DNA from: a virus
Virus record (IMG/VR): IMGVR_UViG_3300042294_000385
Span: 1 to 28,027 of that record
Length of the DNA: 28,027 nucleotides
Reading direction: 5' to 3' (one strand)
The notes below the pieces were generated by a model. The model searched no databases and had not been told where the DNA came from. It saw only the letters and a program-made list of their open reading frames with translations. Positions within the stretch are counted from its first letter, which is position 1; every line of letters starts with the position of its first letter. This document shows positions 1 through 8,994 of this stretch, piece after piece. The translations under genes and the position numbers were made by a program.

Positions 1-2
1 CT

Positions 3-743
3 GCTGAACTGGTTCGTGCTTCTGCTAATGGTATGCGTGGGTGTGGTCCGCTTGTTGCGGGTGCCCCAGGTTATCCTGCTGATGTTTCTGGTTTTTATAC
101 TGTTTGTGCTATGGACCCTGCAATGTCTGGGGACACTTTCACTGTTGCTATCAGTGGTGATCGTAATACTAAGAAACGTTATTTGTTGGATGCCAGCCGT
201 ATGCCTGCACCTACACCTCAGCGTATTCGTGAAATAATTTTTACTTGGACTGAAAAATATAAACCTGCGGTTTGGGTTATTGAGAAGAACGCTTTCCAAT
301 TGTTTTTAACTCAGGATGAAGAAATTAATGCTTTCTTGCAGTCAAGGGGTATTCGTCTTGTACAACATTACACGGGCAATAACAAGATGGATCTTGAATA
401 CGGGGTCGCTTCTCTTGGTACTTTGTTTGGCTCTTATGGTCCTGATGGTAAGCCAGCTAGGAATGCTCTTATTGAGTTTCCGCGAGCAGAGTCTGAAGGC
501 GTTAAAGCACTTATTGAACAACTGATCACTTGGTCTCCTGGTACTAAGAATAAGCAGGATGGGCCTATGGCTTTATGGTTTGCTGAAACACAACTTAGAG
601 ATTATGTGAACCAGCAGGGTTCTTACGGTAAGACTTGGGTTCGTAACCCTTTTGCTACACCAATTGATTTAGCCAAACGACAGGTTGTTGATTTGGAAGA
701 GTATGCACGCAAACAGCGTGCTGTTAACGCAGGATGGTATTAA
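3..743 (+). CDS. terL: Terminase large subunit, C-terminal nuclease part (5' truncated)
   Basis: The frame is open from the window edge, so the ATPase half lies outside and 246 residues are visible. The large terminase packages DNA into the prohead and cuts the concatemer at the portal. The visible part fits the RNase H-like nuclease domain. A beta strand ends in AMDPAMSGDT, whose first Asp (codon 114-116) is the expected metal ligand. A later VIEKNAFQ strand carries the second acidic residue (Glu codon 282-284), and a further Asp/Glu-rich segment lies near WFAETQLRDY. The position directly upstream of a portal-like gene supports the call. The stop codon overlaps the next gene's ATG by one base (TAATG). 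The family is a confident call; which subgroup it belongs to cannot be told from this fragment. Confidence 0.88.
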   Translation, partial: AELVRASANGMRGCGPLVAGAPGYPADVSGFYTVCAMDPAMSGDTFTVAISGDRNTKKRYLLDASRMPAPTPQRIREIIFTWTEKYKPAVWVIEKNAFQLFLTQDEEINAFLQSRGIRLVQHYTGNNKMDLEYGVASLGTLFGSYGPDGKPARNALIEFPRAESEGVKALIEQLITWSPGTKNKQDGPMALWFAETQLRDYVNQQGSYGKTWVRNPFATPIDLAKRQVVDLEEYARKQRAVNAGWY

Positions 744-1177
744 TGCCAAGACCAAAAGATAATAAAAACAAAACATCAATGGGTGCATCAAGAGCATACA
801 GCCGTAAGGGTGGCGCTGCTGATGTGCAAAAAGCAATCACTGCTAGTTCTAAAAAATTTGATGCAATGTCACCTGCACAGAAGAAAGCATACATTGCTAA
901 GCAAGCAAAGGCTATTGGTAAAACAACAGCACAGGTTGCTTCTATGGTTGGTGGCGCAAACTTGGCACGTAAAGGTGGGGTTGCTGCTGCTCGTAAAATT
1001 GTTCCTGCAAAAAAAGTTAAGCTTGACGAAAGCATTAATAAAATGAAAAAGGTTTTAAGTAATTCTAAAGGACCTGCAAGAACAACTCGCGCAAGTCAAC
1101 CAACAACAGAATTAGAAAGAAACATTGGTAGACATTCAGCGTTGAGAAAAAAGTTTCCAGATAAGTTCAAACCCTAA
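743..1177 (+). CDS. Small lysine-rich protein between terminase and portal
   Basis: This 144-residue, strongly basic protein (many Lys, Ala, Arg) has no recognised domain. An in-frame ATG exists at 734, but its upstream GG would sit too close to serve as a ribosome site. The ATG at 743 has AGGA at a normal distance and overlaps the terminase stop by one base, so I use 743. The central part (about residues 30-90) looks helical and Ala/Lys-rich, and the C-terminus ends in a basic KKFPDKFKP tail. Its place between terminase and portal, and its charge, would suit a DNA-binding virion or packaging accessory protein. That function is a guess from composition and neighbours only. Confidence 0.7.
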   Translation: MPRPKDNKNKTSMGASRAYSRKGGAADVQKAITASSKKFDAMSPAQKKAYIAKQAKAIGKTTAQVASMVGGANLARKGGVAAARKIVPAKKVKLDESINKMKKVLSNSKGPARTTRASQPTTELERNIGRHSALRKKFPDKFKP

Positions 1178-1185
1178 GGATAATT

Positions 1186-1698
1186 ATGGCACCTAAAGAA
1201 AAATATAAAGCTAACAAGAACATTAAGGTTTCTCAAAAAACTATTGATCAAATTAAGAAGCAAGGTATGTCTGCTTCTTTGAAATCATCCAATACTAGCG
1301 CAGAATATCGTGAAGCATTAAAGCGTATGTATGGTGAAAGAAGAGTTTCTAAAACTCAAAGTTCTCCTTCTAGGTCAGCAAATAGATCAGCTCCTGTTGG
1401 TGGTGTTCAAGGTTCATCTAGATATAAAAATATTATGGGTGGTGGTTCTACAGCTGCACCTGCTAAGAAAGCTGCTGTTAAACGTAACGCTGCCGGCAAA
1501 GTTGTTAATAAGCAAAGTTTTGCTGATTTAACTCCTGCACAACAAAAAGCTGTTACAGCAAAAATGAAAGCTGATCGTAGTAAAACTTCACGCACTATTG
1601 GTAAAGTTGTTGGTGCTGTTGCTGCACCGTTTGGTCCTGTTGGTGCTGCTGCTGCAGTTTATGGAACAAGACGAGATAAAAAGAAAAAAGGTAAGTAG
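1186..1698 (+). CDS. Small basic protein with Gly/Ala-rich tail
   Basis: The ATG follows AAGGATAATT, a good ribosome site, eight bases after the previous stop. The 170-residue product is Lys/Arg-rich throughout. Near the C-terminus (about residues 138-160) there is a run rich in Gly, Ala, Val and Pro (KVVGAVAAPFGPVGAAAAVY), followed by a very basic end (RRDKKKKGK). That run could be a short membrane-interacting helix or a flexible spacer. No family is recognised. It shares the lysine-rich style of the gene before it and ends on the GTG of the portal gene (one-base overlap), so the three are probably cotranscribed and translationally coupled. Confidence 0.7.
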   Translation: MAPKEKYKANKNIKVSQKTIDQIKKQGMSASLKSSNTSAEYREALKRMYGERRVSKTQSSPSRSANRSAPVGGVQGSSRYKNIMGGGSTAAPAKKAAVKRNAAGKVVNKQSFADLTPAQQKAVTAKMKADRSKTSRTIGKVVGAVAAPFGPVGAAAAVYGTRRDKKKKGK

Positions 1699-3527
1699 TG
1701 GCACGCAAGATTGAAGATATTGCTAACGCCTATCAACAATTAAAACAGCGTTACGCAAATCGTGATGCCCGTTGGGGTGACGTACTTGAGGTACGTAAAG
1801 GAAACATAAACCAAGTATTCCCTGGTTTGTTTCCAGCAGAATACCCTAAACCTATGGTGGCAAACTTTATTGACGTTGCCGCAAGAGACATCGCTGAAGT
1901 AATTGCACCACTGCCTGCTATTAACTGTTCAGCAACTAATGCTGTTTCTGATCGTGCACGTACCCGTGCTGACAAGCGTACAATGATTGCTGCCGGCTAC
2001 CGCGACACTTCACGTTTGCAAGTTGAAATGTTTACCGGTGCCGATAGATATATTACTTTTGGTGCTCTACCTTTTATTGTTGAAGCTGATTACGAAAACA
2101 ATGCCCCACGTATTCGCATAGATAACCCTATTAACTCTTATCCTGAGTTTGACCGCTTTGGTCGTTTGTTGTCTTATACAAAACTTTACATTAAAGCTGC
2201 ACAAGATCTTGTTAACGATTTCCCAGAATACGAATCTGTAATCCTTGGTAAGTTTGAGCAACGTGGTTCTATGCGCCCTATCCAACTTGTGCGATATATG
2301 GACAAAAACGAAACAGTTCTTTTTCTACCTGAACGCGCAAACTACATTTTACAACGCGCTAAGAATCCTCTTGGTAAACTTAATGTTGTTTTCGCTGTTC
2401 GTCCTGGTGTTGACTCTGATGAGCAACAACGCGGCCAGTTTGATGATGTTCTTTGGGTACAAGTCGCACGTGCCCGTTTTGCTACTTTGCAACTTGAGGC
2501 GGCACAGAAATCTGTTCAGGCACCTTTTGCTTTGCCTGCAGATGTTAACGTCCTTGAAATGGGACCTGACGCAACTATACGTTCTGCATCTCCTGAAAAG
2601 ATTAGACGTGTTGATTTAAATGTGCCCCCTGGATTATTTACCGAATCAGCAATACTTGATCAAGAAATGCGTATGGGTGCACGTTACCCTGAAGGTAGAC
2701 AAGGTGTAAGCCAAGGTTCTATTGTTACTGGTCGTGGTGTTGAAGCCCTTATGGGTGGTTTTGATACACAAGTTAAAACAGCGCAACAAGTTTTAGCTGA
2801 AGCATTGAAACAAGTATTTGAACTTTGCTTTGAACTTGATGAAAAACTTTTTGGCAATGTTGAAAAGACTGTGCGCGGCGTAGATGCTGGCGCACCGTAT
2901 GAAGTCACCTATACCCCTAAGAAAGACATTGATGGGGATTATACGGTTGACATCACCTATGGACTGATGGCCGGATTAAACCCCAACCAGGCTTTGGTAT
3001 TCGGACTTCAAGCGCGTGGAGACCAATTAATTTCCCGTGACTTCCTCCGCCGTCAGATGCCTTGGGAAATAAATGTAACAATGGAAGAACAAAAGATTGA
3101 AATTGAAAAACTGCGTGATTCACTTGTTTCAGCAATAAGTGGATACGCACAAGCTATTCCTTCTCTTGCAACACAGGGTCAAGATCCTGGTGAAATTTTA
3201 AGTCGTATTGCAACGGTAATAGCAGGTAGACAAAAAGGTCAACCTATAGAGCAGGTAATCGCGGAAGCGTTTGCCCCTCAAGCACCGCCTCCTTCTGCTG
3301 AGGCTGCAGCCCCTGGTATGGAACAACCCGTCCCCGGTTCCGCAGGTGAGGCTCCCTCCGGTGGTGCTTCAGGATTAAGTGCAATAACTGGTGGTCCACG
3401 TGGTGTGGTGCCAGGACAAGTGGGACCAGGTGGTAGACCACCTTTACAATCTTTACTAGCCGGGTTAACCGGTTCTGGTAAACCCACGCTATCTAGTAGC
3501 GTGACAAGAATGGTCCCTGCGGGCTAA
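1698..3527 (+). CDS. Portal protein
   Basis: The gene encodes 609 residues and starts at GTG, with AAAGG a suitable distance upstream and a one-base overlap with the previous stop. Portal proteins form the dodecameric ring at one capsid vertex through which DNA enters and leaves. The call rests on size, on position just after the terminase, and on an N-terminal region (about residues 1-75) of alpha-helical portal style, with KIEDIANAYQQLKQRY and a VANFIDVAARDIAEVIAPLP segment. A long helical part near residues 440-520 could be the crown/stem region. The last 100 residues or so are low-complexity Pro/Gly/Ala-rich, probably disordered. I see no fold-defining catalytic motif, so the name is strong by context and moderate by sequence. 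Confidence 0.8.
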   Translation: MARKIEDIANAYQQLKQRYANRDARWGDVLEVRKGNINQVFPGLFPAEYPKPMVANFIDVAARDIAEVIAPLPAINCSATNAVSDRARTRADKRTMIAAGYRDTSRLQVEMFTGADRYITFGALPFIVEADYENNAPRIRIDNPINSYPEFDRFGRLLSYTKLYIKAAQDLVNDFPEYESVILGKFEQRGSMRPIQLVRYMDKNETVLFLPERANYILQRAKNPLGKLNVVFAVRPGVDSDEQQRGQFDDVLWVQVARARFATLQLEAAQKSVQAPFALPADVNVLEMGPDATIRSASPEKIRRVDLNVPPGLFTESAILDQEMRMGARYPEGRQGVSQGSIVTGRGVEALMGGFDTQVKTAQQVLAEALKQVFELCFELDEKLFGNVEKTVRGVDAGAPYEVTYTPKKDIDGDYTVDITYGLMAGLNPNQALVFGLQARGDQLISRDFLRRQMPWEINVTMEEQKIEIEKLRDSLVSAISGYAQAIPSLATQGQDPGEILSRIATVIAGRQKGQPIEQVIAEAFAPQAPPPSAEAAAPGMEQPVPGSAGEAPSGGASGLSAITGGPRGVVPGQVGPGGRPPLQSLLAGLTGSGKPTLSSSVTRMVPAG

Positions 3528-3540
3528 GAAAAGGAAACAA

Positions 3541-3723
3541 ATGAAGTCATTTAGTGGCGGCAAGAAGCCAGCAAACCAAGGTTCTGCTGGAAAAGCATAC
3601 GAACAACCAGTTAAAAAATCTGGTGTTCCAAGTCCATCTAAACCAGGTATGTCAACAATTATGTTTGGCAAACAACCATCTGGTACACGTGGTACTTCAG
3701 CACCAAAACGCGCTGGAAAATAA
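3541..3723 (+). CDS. Very small basic protein, unknown
   Basis: A 60-residue product rich in Lys, Gly, Ser and Pro, with no hydrophobic core long enough for a stable domain, so probably disordered. The ATG has an excellent ribosome site (AAAAGGAAACAA) 13 bases after the portal stop. An overlapping alternative frame at 3554-3736 lacks a ribosome site and is rejected. The similarity in style to the basic proteins at 743 and 1186 suggests a shared class of virion or packaging accessory proteins, but no function can be assigned from sequence. Confidence 0.65.
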   Translation: MKSFSGGKKPANQGSAGKAYEQPVKKSGVPSPSKPGMSTIMFGKQPSGTRGTSAPKRAGK

Positions 3724-3748
3724 ACAATTAATTTAAGGACGTATATAA

Positions 3749-4195
3749 ATGGCAAGAGGTGGTAAAAGACCAACCGCACCGCAAAACAATCCAATGAATG
3801 TTAATGCGCGTGGTGGTAATGGTCAAAGCGGTGACGCTACACAAGCAGCCAAATACGTTCCAGATCTCCCATACGGAGAAGGAAAGGCTCTAATGCAAAC
3901 GCAGCAAGCTGCTCCTTTGGCTGCGGCTCCGAGTATTGAACAATCAGGTATGCCTTCGGGCCTCGCTTCAGCCGCAGCCTCACAACCTATTATCCCTTTA
4001 AACGCACCATCACAACGTTCTGATGAACCAGTAACATTTGGTGCTAACGCTGGTCCAGGTCCAGGAATGGATGCTCTTGGTTTAAGTTCTGCTACAGAAA
4101 GAACTGTTGCAGACATTCTTGCTGAGGTAGCACAATATGACACAACCGGTGAAGTACAAGCATTGTATGAACAGGCACTTCTTGGTGGGTATTGA
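3749..4195 (+). CDS. Hypothetical Pro/Ala/Gly-rich protein upstream of the giant virion protein
   Basis: This 148-residue protein has a disordered, Gln/Pro/Ala/Gly-rich first two thirds. It ends in a predicted helix (about residues 113-145, from SSATERTVADILAEVAQY to the stop) that could be an oligomerisation or docking segment. TAAGGACG lies upstream of the ATG at a slightly long spacing. The stop overlaps the ATG of the next, very large gene by one base (TGATG), so the two are likely translationally coupled, and this protein may be a partner or chaperone of it. I recognise no family. Confidence 0.65.
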   Translation: MARGGKRPTAPQNNPMNVNARGGNGQSGDATQAAKYVPDLPYGEGKALMQTQQAAPLAAAPSIEQSGMPSGLASAAASQPIIPLNAPSQRSDEPVTFGANAGPGPGMDALGLSSATERTVADILAEVAQYDTTGEVQALYEQALLGGY

Positions 4196-7100
4196 TGGCT
4201 GATGAGAACATACTTAAAGCCTCTAAAGAATTATATGCAGCCACTATGGTTGCAAATGTGCCTAGACAGGACAGACAAAAACTAGATTCTTTTGCTGGTT
4301 TAGTAAATAAGAATAGACAATTATTAAGTTTACCTGAAGCAGATGCTAGGGCAGAGTTTCTTAAACTTGATGAAGACTTACAAAAAACTTTAAAACAATT
4401 CAATCCTAAAGCAACTTTTGCTCAAGAAGAAGATCTATCATTTTTAGGTCAAGTTAAAGAAAAAGTTTTTGAACCGGCTATTCGTAATCTTGCAGTTTAT
4501 TCAAGCAGACTAACTGAACCGTATCGTGCAATTAGAACATCTATGGTTGAAGATATTCCTTTAGCTGAAGCTTGGAAAAAAGCTTATGACGGTAATGCTT
4601 TATTTGATAAACAACGTGAAACAAAAGTTGATGCTTATTATGATGCACCTGTAGCAAAAATTGCTAAACAAATTTCTACTGGTAAAACTATTGGTGAAGT
4701 TCTTTCTACTCTTGAAACACCTGAAGAAATTGCTGCTATGCAAAAAATGCTTATGGGTGGAACAGAGGGTGAAGTATTTGCTCGCGCTATCAAAGATTAT
4801 GATACAGCAAAAATATCAATTGGCCGTGACGCATTTTATGAACTGTTCAACATTGATCCAGGTGATTTTGGTGCTAACCGTAAAGCATTCAATAGATTTT
4901 CTGGAGCATTAGATTTAGCTACACAAATTGCTTTTGATCCTATTACTTATATTCCTATCGGTGGACAAGCTTATAAAGCATCACAATTAAGTATTTTAAA
5001 AATAGCCAATGCTACAGGTGATATTGCTGATTTAAGAATTGATAAAGCCTTTAATCCTAACACCTTGTTAGGTCGTGGGGTTAACAACTTCTTTGACGAA
5101 ATAGGTCAAGATATTAAAAAAATATCTGAAGCCACTGACGCTAGAGAAAAAGCACAATTACTTGCTAACGTTAGAAACAAATTTAAAGGTGACATTGACG
5201 ACACGGGTATTCAACAACTTGTTGATAATGAAGTCTTTGATGCCAATATGGCAAAAACTTTTATTCAAGATGTAGATAACGCTACAGCTATGTTAAACGG
5301 AAGATGGTCTGGATCACAACCTATTCTTCCAACCTATGGTGTTATTAAACAATTTAAAAACAACATTAAAACTAGTGTTGCGAGCATAACAGGTTTAAAT
5401 AAAATTAAAGTTGTTGATGATATTGATTTAAACAAAACAGACATTCTTCCATTTTTAGATACACAAGTTGATTTACTTCGCTCAGGTAATGTTGAAGAAA
5501 TCACAAAAATGAAAGATGTTATTAACAAATCTCAAACAGTGTTTGGTAGATTTGCTAGATTATTTGAAATTGCACCAAGTTTAAAAAATCTTAGAACAGG
5601 TATTAAGACTCTTTCAGATGGTAGAGAAATTGATGAAGGTTTAAAATCAACTAAAGACGTTGTTGCCCTTGCCCGTACAGCAGGTTTTGCTAAACCTATT
5701 GCTAATGAAATCGGTGCTCGTTGGATTAACGCCAATCAAGCACAACGTATCAAAATACGTGATGGTCTTGTTGCCACTATGGCACATAGTATGGGTCTGT
5801 CTTTAACAGATTCAGGTCGTGCAATTCTTAATAGAACTATTAATGTTTTAAAAAATGAAACATATGCTACACCACAAAAAGCAACTAAACAATATCTTGA
5901 TTCTTTTGGCTCATACAGTTCTGCTTTAAAGGAAATCGGTGGAGATGGTTTAGAAATAGATCCATCTAAATTTGGTGGTTCAAATCCTAAAGCTGTTGCT
6001 TTGTATCAACTTTCTGATGAACTTTCAATACCACCTATTCACGAATGGTATCGTGAAGCATATAGAACTAAAAACTGGTTTGTTAAAAGTATGGGACCTA
6101 CATTTAACAATAAGGTTTCCCAAGGTCTTGTTGATGCTTGGTCATTTTTAACTCTTGTTCCACGTCTTGGTATTCGTTCAGCAATAGAAGAAGCTATGAT
6201 GTTTGGTTTCGTTGCACCTTACGCTGCAGTTAAATCATTGTTTACAGATGGGTATAAAGCTCAACGTGCATTACGCCGTATAACTAACCTTGATAAAAAA
6301 GGTGGCTATCTTGATGCCGGACAACTATCTTTACCTATGCGTGCTTGGTATAATTACACACAAAAAGGTATTAACGAAGAATTAAGAGTAGCAAGAAAAG
6401 AATTAAAAGAAGCAGCAACTAACGCTAAAACTGGTAAAGATTTTCCATCGTTGATGGCTATTGCTATGCAAGCCTCAACTAAACCATTAAGAGGTTTGTC
6501 TAAAAAAGAAAACATTAAGTATGCTGAAGATTTTTATAAATACTCTTGGGGCACAAAAGCTTGGGAAGATATATCTGTTTCAGCCTCTCAAGGTGTTCGC
6601 CTTGAAATGCTTGCAGAAAAAGGTATGGGTTCACCTGAAGCTGTAGCAAAAATTTATGGTGATGTTGCAGAGTTTAGTACAGATCTTGCTAATGCTTTAA
6701 AGGGTCAACAAGCAACTGGTCCTTTTGATGTTATCCCTGTTCATTCTCCAGCTTTTTATATTAACTGGCAAGTTGAAGCAATTAAAGGAATACAACTTAA
6801 TGGCAAGTTAGGTAAGATTGCTGTTACACATTTAGATGATCCTGATACTGCAATTAGACTTATGAAAGAATATCTTGAAGATAATCCTGACATTGTTAAA
6901 AGATTTGTTAACGCTTATGAGGGTGAATCTTTAAGTCCATTACAACTTGCTGTAAGCATTTTTGCTAAGTCTTCAGAAATTTATCGTAACGCTGATGGTG
7001 CTATTAGTGAAAAACTATTAGGTCTTGTTCGTAAAAGAGAAGTTCAAAAAGATGGAACTGTAAAAATAGTTCTTAATCCTGATATTAATATGGATGATTT

Positions 7101-8994
7101 AAAAGCTTTAAATAAACAAGATCTTCCGGCAACAGTTTTAGGTAGACAGTTTGTACCTGTTGCTAAGAATCAAGGTGGGTTTATTAAGGCTATTCAAGAA
7201 AAGGGTTATTCTTGGATGGATCGTCAAATTGCTACCCTTACGCGCGAACCTTTCTTTTATGCTAACTGGCAAAGTTATCGTAAACAACTTACTGGTGTTG
7301 AAAATAAAAAAGTTCAACAACTTATGGGTAAAGGTTATTCAGAAGAAGCAGCAAGAGAGATTGCAGCAGAATATGCTTCAAATGCTGCTAATGATTTAGC
7401 TGTTAAACGTACTCTTGACTTTGTTGATAATCCAAACATTAGAACTAATATGGCTTGGAGTTTAAGAAACTTTGCACGTTTTTATCGTGCAACAGAAGAT
7501 TTCTATCGCCGTGCTTACAGAACAGCAATAAAGAATCCACAATCTCTTATTAGACTTCGTTTAACATCTGATGGTTTAGACCACGCAGGTTTTATTCACA
7601 ATGATGAAAATGGCGACAAGTATTTTATCTTTCCTACTGATGAAATTTTAACTGCAGCTTTTGCTCCAGTAACAAAAATTTTAACTGGTAAGACTTTGCA
7701 AACACCTATGCCTTTGCAGTTTACTGGTAAGATTAAAATGCTTACCCCATCATTAGATCCACAGTCTTCTATTCCAACTTTGTCTGGTCCTTTATCTGGT
7801 TTTTCAATGTATGCTTTATACAGAATGATGCCTAATTTTATGGCACCTGTTAAGGATCGTTTACTTGGTGTAGCTCTTGGTCCTCGTTCACAGAACGCTA
7901 GATGGACAGATGTTCTTATTCCTTCCAACGTTCGCCGTGCTGTTGATGCTTTGAATCAAGACGAACGTGAATCACAGTTTGCTTCTGCTGCTCGTAAATC
8001 AATTGTATATATGGCTGCTAATGGTGAAACTTTACCATTAGATGCAACAGAAGAACAAAAATTAGAGTACCGTCAAAAAATTGAAGGTATTGCTGCTAAC
8101 ATTGTGGTAACACGTTTCTTCCTTGGTTTACTTTCTCCAGTATCACCTCAACTAGGTTTTGGTCAAGATATTCCAGAGTATCTAAAAGATGCTGGTAACG
8201 TAAACTTTAAAGCAGAATTTAATAAACTGGTTAATGAAATTGTTATGACTGGTGAACCTGATGCTTATAACATTGCTTTGCAAAAATGGGCTAAGTTAAA
8301 ACCAGGTGTATTAGCTTACACTATTGGTGAGACTGATACTAATAAAATTGCTATCATTAAGAAAACAAATGCTGCTGCTAAATGGGTACGTGAAAACAGA
8401 GACCTTATTGCTAAATACCCTGAAGGTTCAGGGTTCTTTATACCTTATGCTGGTGAGTTTAATTTTGATGATTACACTTTCTTAAAGCGTGAAGGTTATA
8501 CTGAGGCTGTACCTATTGATGATTTTCTCAAGAAGGTAACTGTTGCTGAAGATAAAAGATCGTATTACGAATTAAAGAAAACCTTTGATGAAAGATTAGA
8601 TCAAACTTTTTCACCTTCATTAAAGGCTGCTATTCGTGATGAGTGGTCTTTGACTAAAGAAGATTTCTTATCTGATAAACCTTTGCTTATTCAAGAACTT
8701 GAAACAAGACAAAGTAAACAACAAATTGTTAACGCTGTCACAGACTTGCGTTCTATGGTTGATTCAGGGGATGCACCTAAAACTGAATTGGCTCGTAAAT
8801 ATAAAGAAATGCTTGACGCTTATGATAAAGCTGATTTAATGTTAAAGATGTTAACCAGTGATACTAAGGTTCAAAGACAACAGAAAGAAGCTGTACGCCA
8901 AAATGCGTATCGCAGAATTCAAGAAATAGCACAGGGCGACCCACAGGCTGAAATGACTGTTAGGGTTCTGTTCTCAGAATTATTAGGAGTTTAA
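4195..8994 (+). CDS. Giant 1599-aa virion protein, putative internal/ejection protein
   Basis: This is the largest gene here. A TTG at 4192 is in frame, but the ATG at 4195 fits the GGTGGG ribosome site and the TGATG overlap better. The product is mostly alpha-helical and Lys/Asp-rich, with a few hydrophobic stretches: around residues 245-262 (IAFDPITYIPIGG) and around 650-685, where several conserved-looking Trp, Pro and Arg residues precede a hydrophobic run. No protease, lysozyme or other enzyme motif was found by eye. Its size, its location between portal and scaffold, and two large neighbours of similar style recall the internal/ejection protein sets of podoviruses, which leave the capsid with the DNA and form a conduit across the envelope. 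A tape-measure role is the main alternative. Its function is inferred from context only. Confidence 0.72.
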   Translation: MADENILKASKELYAATMVANVPRQDRQKLDSFAGLVNKNRQLLSLPEADARAEFLKLDEDLQKTLKQFNPKATFAQEEDLSFLGQVKEKVFEPAIRNLAVYSSRLTEPYRAIRTSMVEDIPLAEAWKKAYDGNALFDKQRETKVDAYYDAPVAKIAKQISTGKTIGEVLSTLETPEEIAAMQKMLMGGTEGEVFARAIKDYDTAKISIGRDAFYELFNIDPGDFGANRKAFNRFSGALDLATQIAFDPITYIPIGGQAYKASQLSILKIANATGDIADLRIDKAFNPNTLLGRGVNNFFDEIGQDIKKISEATDAREKAQLLANVRNKFKGDIDDTGIQQLVDNEVFDANMAKTFIQDVDNATAMLNGRWSGSQPILPTYGVIKQFKNNIKTSVASITGLNKIKVVDDIDLNKTDILPFLDTQVDLLRSGNVEEITKMKDVINKSQTVFGRFARLFEIAPSLKNLRTGIKTLSDGREIDEGLKSTKDVVALARTAGFAKPIANEIGARWINANQAQRIKIRDGLVATMAHSMGLSLTDSGRAILNRTINVLKNETYATPQKATKQYLDSFGSYSSALKEIGGDGLEIDPSKFGGSNPKAVALYQLSDELSIPPIHEWYREAYRTKNWFVKSMGPTFNNKVSQGLVDAWSFLTLVPRLGIRSAIEEAMMFGFVAPYAAVKSLFTDGYKAQRALRRITNLDKKGGYLDAGQLSLPMRAWYNYTQKGINEELRVARKELKEAATNAKTGKDFPSLMAIAMQASTKPLRGLSKKENIKYAEDFYKYSWGTKAWEDISVSASQGVRLEMLAEKGMGSPEAVAKIYGDVAEFSTDLANALKGQQATGPFDVIPVHSPAFYINWQVEAIKGIQLNGKLGKIAVTHLDDPDTAIRLMKEYLEDNPDIVKRFVNAYEGESLSPLQLAVSIFAKSSEIYRNADGAISEKLLGLVRKREVQKDGTVKIVLNPDINMDDLKALNKQDLPATVLGRQFVPVAKNQGGFIKAIQEKGYSWMDRQIATLTREPFFYANWQSYRKQLTGVENKKVQQLMGKGYSEEAAREIAAEYASNAANDLAVKRTLDFVDNPNIRTNMAWSLRNFARFYRATEDFYRRAYRTAIKNPQSLIRLRLTSDGLDHAGFIHNDENGDKYFIFPTDEILTAAFAPVTKILTGKTLQTPMPLQFTGKIKMLTPSLDPQSSIPTLSGPLSGFSMYALYRMMPNFMAPVKDRLLGVALGPRSQNARWTDVLIPSNVRRAVDALNQDERESQFASAARKSIVYMAANGETLPLDATEEQKLEYRQKIEGIAANIVVTRFFLGLLSPVSPQLGFGQDIPEYLKDAGNVNFKAEFNKLVNEIVMTGEPDAYNIALQKWAKLKPGVLAYTIGETDTNKIAIIKKTNAAAKWVRENRDLIAKYPEGSGFFIPYAGEFNFDDYTFLKREGYTEAVPIDDFLKKVTVAEDKRSYYELKKTFDERLDQTFSPSLKAAIRDEWSLTKEDFLSDKPLLIQELETRQSKQQIVNAVTDLRSMVDSGDAPKTELARKYKEMLDAYDKADLMLKMLTSDTKVQRQQKEAVRQNAYRRIQEIAQGDPQAEMTVRVLFSELLGV

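Noticed and set aside
724-1035. Minus-strand ORF of about 100 codons opposite the lysine-rich gene
   Set aside because: No ribosome site, and it lies wholly antisense to a better-supported gene; long antisense frames are common opposite Ala/Lys-rich coding sequence.
4195-8994. Tape-measure protein
   Set aside because: Length would fit, but it lies before the scaffold and capsid genes, lacks obvious tape-measure repeats, and no tail tube or assembly-chaperone frameshift gene is nearby.
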